From Chlorobiota bacterium (GTDB taxonomy: Bacteria; Bacteroidota; Ignavibacteria; OLB7): a stretch of 64,000 nucleotides of DNA. The notes below the pieces were generated by a model. The model saw only the letters and a list, made by a program, of their open reading frames with translations, made no database searches and had not been told where the DNA came from. Numbering within the stretch: the first letter of the stretch is position 1; each line of letters opens with the position of its first letter. A program made the translations under genes and the position numbers. Location: NCBI GenBank assembly GCA_016710285.1, contig JADJXR010000001.1, forward strand, positions 4,156,501 to 4,220,500, in the 5' to 3' direction. This document shows positions 60,197-64,000 of this stretch, in pieces.

Positions 60197-61762
60197 TCAC
60201 CACCCACCGGCCACGGAGCCGAACCACGAATGGAGCCACAGCCGCAAGGAATCGAACACCGGCGGAATCGCGCTAACGACGTTGGCCAGCAGCAACACAG
60301 CCGCAACACCCAAACGCCCACGATTGATGGAGATGCCGACGGAAGGCGGAGTGAGTGATGGAGTGAGCGATGGAGCAAGTGATGGAGTTTGCGGCGGCTG
60401 GCTGGCCCCCGGGGATTGGCGATTCCGGTAGCCGACGATTGCGATCCGCACGGCCACAGCCCACATCCCAAGCATGGCCAACGCGCCCATGGCGGCAATC
60501 CAATGGTAGCCCTGTTCGGCAAGCTCGATCAATAAAAAAGGGCGGGTGCGGAAAAGGATTCCCCACGGCAATCCGGCAAGGAGCATGAACCCGGCAAACA
60601 GCAGATGCGCATCCATCCTTTCCCCCCGCCCAATGCCTTGAAGGTCGGCAATGGTGCGGGGCGGGGCGGCGTTCCCATTGGGCGATAGCAGCAGCAGCAA
60701 GGCCAGTGCGGAGGTAATCACCCCAATCAGCATTTCCACAACATTGTGGCCGCCGCCGCCAACGCCGCCAGATAGTGGCAGAATGGGAAGGAACAGGAAC
60801 GCCACAGAAACGGTGATGGAATGAACCAGCACCTGATGCAACCGCACGTGGCGAAGCATCGCCACCGTTGCAAGCAGCATCACCATCACCGTTAGCCCGC
60901 CAACGAACGGCTGCCACTGGAGTTCCGGCAGCTGGGTTGGCCAAGCCCTGCCAAGCAATCGCATCACCCCAACCATCACCCCGGTGGGGGCCAGCAGCGC
61001 AAGGAATATCCGCACCGTGAGCGGGGCAGAATCGGGGAGGTTCGGGGCCGCCGTGAACGAAGGGAACAACCCGCCACGCAACGCGATTCCCACCAGCAGC
61101 AACAGGCTTCCGCCAACGAATGGCAGCAGTGGGATTGGCGCGCTGTTTTGCGCCGTGGTGATGTTGTTGATGGTGGCGTAGTTGGTTGCCCCGGTGAACG
61201 AAGCAATCAGGCCAATCCCAACCAACATGGCCGGGGTGGCGGCGGCACTTAGCAGCACGATCCGGCGGGAGTTCCCCCCGGTTTGCTGAAGCATCCGCCA
61301 CGCGGAAAGCCCAACAAGTTCAAGCCCGGCAACCAGCGTCAGTAAATCATCGGAACCAACCACCAACCACAGCCCAAGCAGCCCGCTGCAATGGAAAATA
61401 GAGGCGGGGAAATTCTGCACAGCAGCCCCGGCTCGCCACCGTGAAAGCTCGGCACCAAGCAGCGGCAGCAGCAGCGTTAGCTTGGCCACCACCACCATTG
61501 GGTCAATCATCACCATCCCATACCCCAGCGGTTGGTCCGGCCCTTTGAACAGCCATTCGGCCTTGAATGCGTTGTCGGCAAGCGGAAGCTGGATCAGCAA
61601 CACCAGCACGCCAGCAACGGCATACCCCACCGCCAGCACTGCCGGAAGCTGTTCCGAAAAGGCTTGGCGGCGGGCAGCAATTGCTCCGGCAACAAACGTG
61701 GCAATCAGCAGGAACTCCGGCAAGAAGCCGTAGAGGCTGAAAAGAAGTTGGGAGGAATTCAT
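60197..61762 (-). CDS. NuoN-like proton-conducting membrane subunit, degenerate
   Basis: 521 residues with about 14 hydrophobic helices. Similarity to NuoN/antiporter-like subunits of complex I is visible at VAGLELVGLSAWRML (TM5 Glu kept, residue 148), SRRIVLLSAAATPAMLVGIG, GIALRGGLFPSFTAAPNLPDS with VGVMRLL, and RTIADLQGIGR before GLPWGILFRTR. Against E. coli NuoN from memory, the key lysines align to Arg (K158 to R167, K217 to R229, K395 to an Arg) and K247 to Pro259. A Pro/Ser-rich insertion (SLAPSLTPSLTP) sits near the C-terminus. No NuoL or NuoM gene is nearby. It may be a structural or regulatory relic. Confidence 0.7.
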   Translation of the reverse strand: MNSSQLLFSLYGFLPEFLLIATFVAGAIAARRQAFSEQLPAVLAVGYAVAGVLVLLIQLPLADNAFKAEWLFKGPDQPLGYGMVMIDPMVVVAKLTLLLPLLGAELSRWRAGAAVQNFPASIFHCSGLLGLWLVVGSDDLLTLVAGLELVGLSAWRMLQQTGGNSRRIVLLSAAATPAMLVGIGLIASFTGATNYATINNITTAQNSAPIPLLPFVGGSLLLLVGIALRGGLFPSFTAAPNLPDSAPLTVRIFLALLAPTGVMVGVMRLLGRAWPTQLPELQWQPFVGGLTVMVMLLATVAMLRHVRLHQVLVHSITVSVAFLFLPILPLSGGVGGGGHNVVEMLIGVITSALALLLLLSPNGNAAPPRTIADLQGIGRGERMDAHLLFAGFMLLAGLPWGILFRTRPFLLIELAEQGYHWIAAMGALAMLGMWAVAVRIAIVGYRNRQSPGASQPPQTPSLAPSLTPSLTPPSVGISINRGRLGVAAVLLLANVVSAIPPVFDSLRLWLHSWFGSVAGGW

Positions 61763-61862
61763 CGGCGCAGTTCGTGGGTCAAGTAGGAGAAGGCAACGGG
61801 CGGGCTGCGGGCATTACCAACGCCGTCCCGATTGTGGATTCGGGACGGCTATTGCTTTAGCG

Positions 61863-62621
61863 TTACTTGCTGGAAGCGGGTTGCTGCGGTTTTATCCGTT
61901 GCTCCTGCAGCTCCGATGGCGTTGGGGCTTGTTGCGCGGCAACGTTCATCGGCTGGGCATAGACCACAAAAACGCGAGGATAGGCCTTCACGATATCCAT
62001 CGGTTGCCCCCCCTTAAACGGAGCCAATGGCTTCCCTTTCACTTGCAAGCAATGGAAGACCAGCGGAGTTTTCTTGCCAATCACAAAGGGCGCAGTGTTT
62101 ACCGCGTAGCTTACCCCAGCCCCCCAACGGTTGGTGTCAATGGTGAACGGCGCAGGGCGCATCAGCTCATCGGTCCCGAAACGGAAGATGAAATGCGTGG
62201 GGTGATTTGTCTGGGCATAGACGCGGATGAACTTCGGTTTGGGGCCAGCAACTTTATCCATGTACGGCAGCGTGTTCGTTCCTTCCGGAAGCTGCTCCTG
62301 CAGAACGTTTAGCCAATTGTACGTTCCTTTCAACGCACCGCTCTCCCACTCCTCCACCAGATAATTGATCTGGAAGACTTGCCCCGCCGCGCCAGAAATC
62401 GGGAACTTGTAGGCCTCGATTCCCAACGCGCTGAAGGCGTTGCGGATGTCAACTAAATCCATTTGTTGGGTGATCGGCTTGGCCGCTGGTTTTGCCGTTT
62501 TGGCCGGCTGCTTCTGCGCCCCTGCGGATTTTGGCGCAGGCGTGGTTCCGCGTGGTTGCTGGGCCAGCAGCGTGCCGCCCAAAGCAAACGTGAGGGTTAG
62601 GGTTAGGAAAAGCGTTCTCAT
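61863..62621 (-). CDS. Secreted protein of unknown function between the Nuo-like genes
   Basis: 252 residues. The signal peptide is MRTLFLTLTLTFALGGTLLA Q, then a Lys/Ala/Pro-rich linker (~25-50) and a soluble domain with no family I recognise (MDLVDIRNAFSALGIEAYKF, WESGALKGTYNWLNVLQEQL, NHPTHFIFRFGTDELMRP). The C-terminus is low-complexity (QQAPTPSELQEQRIKPQQPA). No T9SS tail. It lies 66 bp after the NuoK-like gene and about 100 bp before the NuoN-like gene on the same strand, so it is probably exported to the periplasm as part of the same unit. Confidence 0.65.
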   Translation of the reverse strand: MRTLFLTLTLTFALGGTLLAQQPRGTTPAPKSAGAQKQPAKTAKPAAKPITQQMDLVDIRNAFSALGIEAYKFPISGAAGQVFQINYLVEEWESGALKGTYNWLNVLQEQLPEGTNTLPYMDKVAGPKPKFIRVYAQTNHPTHFIFRFGTDELMRPAPFTIDTNRWGAGVSYAVNTAPFVIGKKTPLVFHCLQVKGKPLAPFKGGQPMDIVKAYPRVFVVYAQPMNVAAQQAPTPSELQEQRIKPQQPASSK

Positions 62622-62687
62622 GTTGGTGTTTGATAGTTGAGTTGGAGATAAGCAGAACAGGATGGTACGCGGTGGGGTGTGCAGGGG

Positions 62688-62975
62688 TTAATGATTCTGG
62701 GATTCCGTTTCCGAAAACGGACGCTGGGAGGCGCGATCCGCAACAACGTGGCGAAACAGCCCAATGCCCGCCACCAGCAACACGCACAACGGCAGCCCAG
62801 CCCAGACGATAGAGGGCCGGAAGCTGGCAAGCAGATGAAGCAGAATTGCCGCCGCGCCAATCGTCATAAGCACTTGCCCAAGCATCAACTGCGGCGCGGA
62901 TTGGCGCAGCATCGCACAGCAGCCGCCAATCAGCAGAAGGCCAACGGAAAGGAGGATAAGAGGAGCGGTGCTCAT
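62688..62975 (-). CDS. NuoK-like three-helix membrane protein, degenerate
   Basis: 95 residues, the size of NuoK, with three helices (PLILLSVGLLLIGGCCAML, LMLGQVLMTIGAAAILLHLL, IVWAGLPLCVLLVAGIGLF). The NuoK pattern (L.G.E.M in helix 2 and AAEASIGL in helix 3) is recognisable as MLGQVLMTIG and LLVAGIGL. Both buried Glu residues used for proton transfer (E36 and E72 in E. coli, from memory) align to Val. Its ATG overlaps the stop of the preceding gene by four bases (ATGA), so the two are coupled. Homology is moderately supported. Confidence 0.55.
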   Translation of the reverse strand: MSTAPLILLSVGLLLIGGCCAMLRQSAPQLMLGQVLMTIGAAAILLHLLASFRPSIVWAGLPLCVLLVAGIGLFRHVVADRASQRPFSETESQNH

Positions 62976-63493
62976 TGGGCTGTGTGATGGGAGGTGGGAT
63001 GGATAGACGACTGGGCCACAGAAATTGAGTTCTGGTGTGCGCCGGCGGGAATCGCCACCCGCCACACCGCAACCGAGACGGCAGCGGCAATCCAGAGCAG
63101 CAGCAGATCGGCGTCGAATAGACGCAAGGGATCGGTGGGGGTTCCTTCCAACGGCGTGCTGCTCCCCTTGTTCACGCTGCCAATCACCGCCAACAGGCCG
63201 CCGCCAACCACTCCGCAGAACAGAACCGCAATCAAACTGTTCCCCCAAGAAACAGGCTTGGAATCCTCTGCTGGCTGGCTTGGCCTTCTCCACTGCAAGC
63301 CTGCGATTGCCAGCGCAAGCACCGCCACCGCAGCAATGGCCGATCCGCCCAACGCCAGCAGCGCAGAAACACCCCCCCCTGCAATCGCCGCAGCGATGGA
63401 GGTTCCACTACTCTCCCAGTAGCCGCTGGCAACAAGCACTGCCGGCGTAACCGCCAGCACTGCAATGCTCCAGAGTAGAACCTCGCTTTCCAT
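62972..63493 (-). CDS. Membrane protein, possibly NuoJ-like
   Basis: 173 residues from the ATG at 63493 (a GTG one codon earlier is possible). About five hydrophobic helices: EVLLWSIAVLAVTPAVLVAS, AIAAVAVLALAIAGLQW, SLIAVLFCGVVGGGLLAVI and DADLLLLWIAAAVSVAVW. Size, helix number and position directly before a NuoK-like gene suggest NuoJ, but the NuoJ pattern EIIVYAGA is missing, so the assignment is weak. Four-base overlap with the NuoK-like gene. Confidence 0.5.
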   Translation of the reverse strand: MESEVLLWSIAVLAVTPAVLVASGYWESSGTSIAAAIAGGGVSALLALGGSAIAAVAVLALAIAGLQWRRPSQPAEDSKPVSWGNSLIAVLFCGVVGGGLLAVIGSVNKGSSTPLEGTPTDPLRLFDADLLLLWIAAAVSVAVWRVAIPAGAHQNSISVAQSSIHPTSHHTAQ

Positions 63494-63504
63494 CACCTGT
63501 TTTT

Positions 63505-63723
63505 TTACAGCCCGGCCAGTTTGGCTTTGAAGTGGCGATAGGCAAAGAAGAGGGCCACCGTGGCCACCAACTCAATGATTCCAGCCACCAGGAACCATAT
63601 TCTATCGAAGTCTTCCGACGGAGCTGTAAGAAGATAGAGCACGATAAACACAATGGCTGCCAGCAGATTGAAAACAGCCATAATCAGGAAGCTGGAGGCG
63701 GCGTTGGTTGGTTTGGAGGTCAT
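63505..63723 (-). CDS. Small two-helix membrane protein
   Basis: 72 residues from the ATG at 63723. Two hydrophobic helices (SSFLIMAVFNLLAAIVFIVL Y and IWFLVAGIIELVATVALFFA) are joined by a short acidic loop. No family recognised. It ends 11 bp before the NuoJ-like gene on the same strand and seems to be the first gene of that unit. Confidence 0.6.
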   Translation of the reverse strand: MTSKPTNAASSFLIMAVFNLLAAIVFIVLYLLTAPSEDFDRIWFLVAGIIELVATVALFFAYRHFKAKLAGL

Positions 63724-63874
63724 CAATGTAAACGGTTGGATACTCACGCGACGGATGCCACCCTGGCATCCCGCACAATCGGGCTATGTTGACCGCTGCG
63801 AAGATACTTCAAAAACACTCTGCGGGACGGTAATGGTATGAAGCAAAGGAAGGAACGGTTGCGCCAACTACCGC

Positions 63875-63908
63875 AACGGCCCAACCGCCGATTGGCGATT
63901 GGGCCGTT
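63875..63908 (-). terminator. Possible terminator hairpin
   Basis: AACGGCCCAA (63875-63884) pairs with TTGGGCCGTT (63899-63908), with an inner CGCC/GGCG stem. It lies 28 bases after the stop of the gene entering from the right. There is no T run on the minus side. Confidence 0.5.
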
Positions 63909-63935
63909 TGCATAAACCTGCTGGCTTCCGCTCCC

Positions 63936-64000
63936 TTACCCTTGATTTTCCTCGCTTGCGGCCACCTCATCAACGGCTGCCTCGGCGGCTGGTGCCTCGG
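63936..64000 (-). CDS. C-terminal end of a gene entering from the right edge
   Basis: The last 20 codons of a minus-strand gene, reading EAPAAEAAVDEVAASEENQG then TAA at 63936. An acidic Ala/Glu-rich tail of this sort is common on ribosomal proteins in this group, but 20 residues cannot identify the protein. Confidence 0.5.
   Translation of the reverse strand, partial: EAPAAEAAVDEVAASEENQG

Overview
The window looks like a chromosomal stretch of a GC-rich member of the Bacteroidota/Chlorobiota (FCB) group, possibly Kapabacteria- or Ignavibacteria-like. The main evidence is the number of secreted proteins with a signal peptide and a C-terminal type IX secretion (T9SS) sorting domain: SBBP/PKD, lectin/PKD, choice-of-anchor B, FG-GAP, a PhoD-like phosphatase and others. 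No T9SS machinery gene is visible here. Assignment below this group is inference. Homology calls come from recognised motifs and remembered family sequences, not from searches.

Layout. 1-6.5 kb: end of an anti-sigma factor, a giant SBBP/PKD T9SS cargo and a secreted protein of unknown function. 6.5-6.9 kb: tandem 108-bp intergenic repeats. 6.9-12.2 kb: dprA (minus), then a vWA/WD40/Ig-like/beta-barrel gene split by a one-base frameshift. 12.3-16.5 kb: two near-identical FG-GAP propeller genes with an IS5-family (IS427-like) element between them, inserted between the Shine-Dalgarno sequence and the start codon of the second copy. 16.5-18.6 kb: dispersed ~84-bp repeats around a small T9SS cargo gene and a zinc-ribbon gene. 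18.6-28.5 kb: a same-strand run of alpha-2-macroglobulin, a zinc-ribbon methyltransferase-like protein, a lectin/PKD T9SS cargo and a GT9 glycosyltransferase. 28.6-31.7 kb: a choice-of-anchor B T9SS cargo, divergent from a KDPG aldolase.

32-38 kb is a compact minus-strand housekeeping operon: holB, ricT/PSP1, a TIGR04282-type transferase, nadD, an orphan sugar-ABC permease, a CAP-domain lipoprotein and a small membrane protein. 38.1-47.0 kb is a rearranged array of secreted-protein genes with a period close to 4.0 kb. Each unit holds an FG-GAP gene (A) and a gene of unknown family (B), with an XRE regulator between the units. One unit has an A-B fusion caused by an extra base and a truncated B joined out of frame to a T9SS-tailed fragment. 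47-64 kb: pterin dehydratase, tRNA-Met and tRNA-Val, a PhoD-like T9SS cargo, a CrtI-like oxidoreductase, cysteine desulfurase, an OmpA-family protein, a polyprenyl synthase, an AT-richer GT4 gene, a Ca2+-type P-ATPase and a cluster of small membrane proteins.

The most unusual items are two. First, the NuoK/NuoN-like pair near 60-63 kb, in which the residues used for proton translocation in complex I appear to be replaced systematically. Second, the mosaic 4-kb A-B array, whose two A leaders carry a hairpin with a conserved loop and a compensatory base-pair change.
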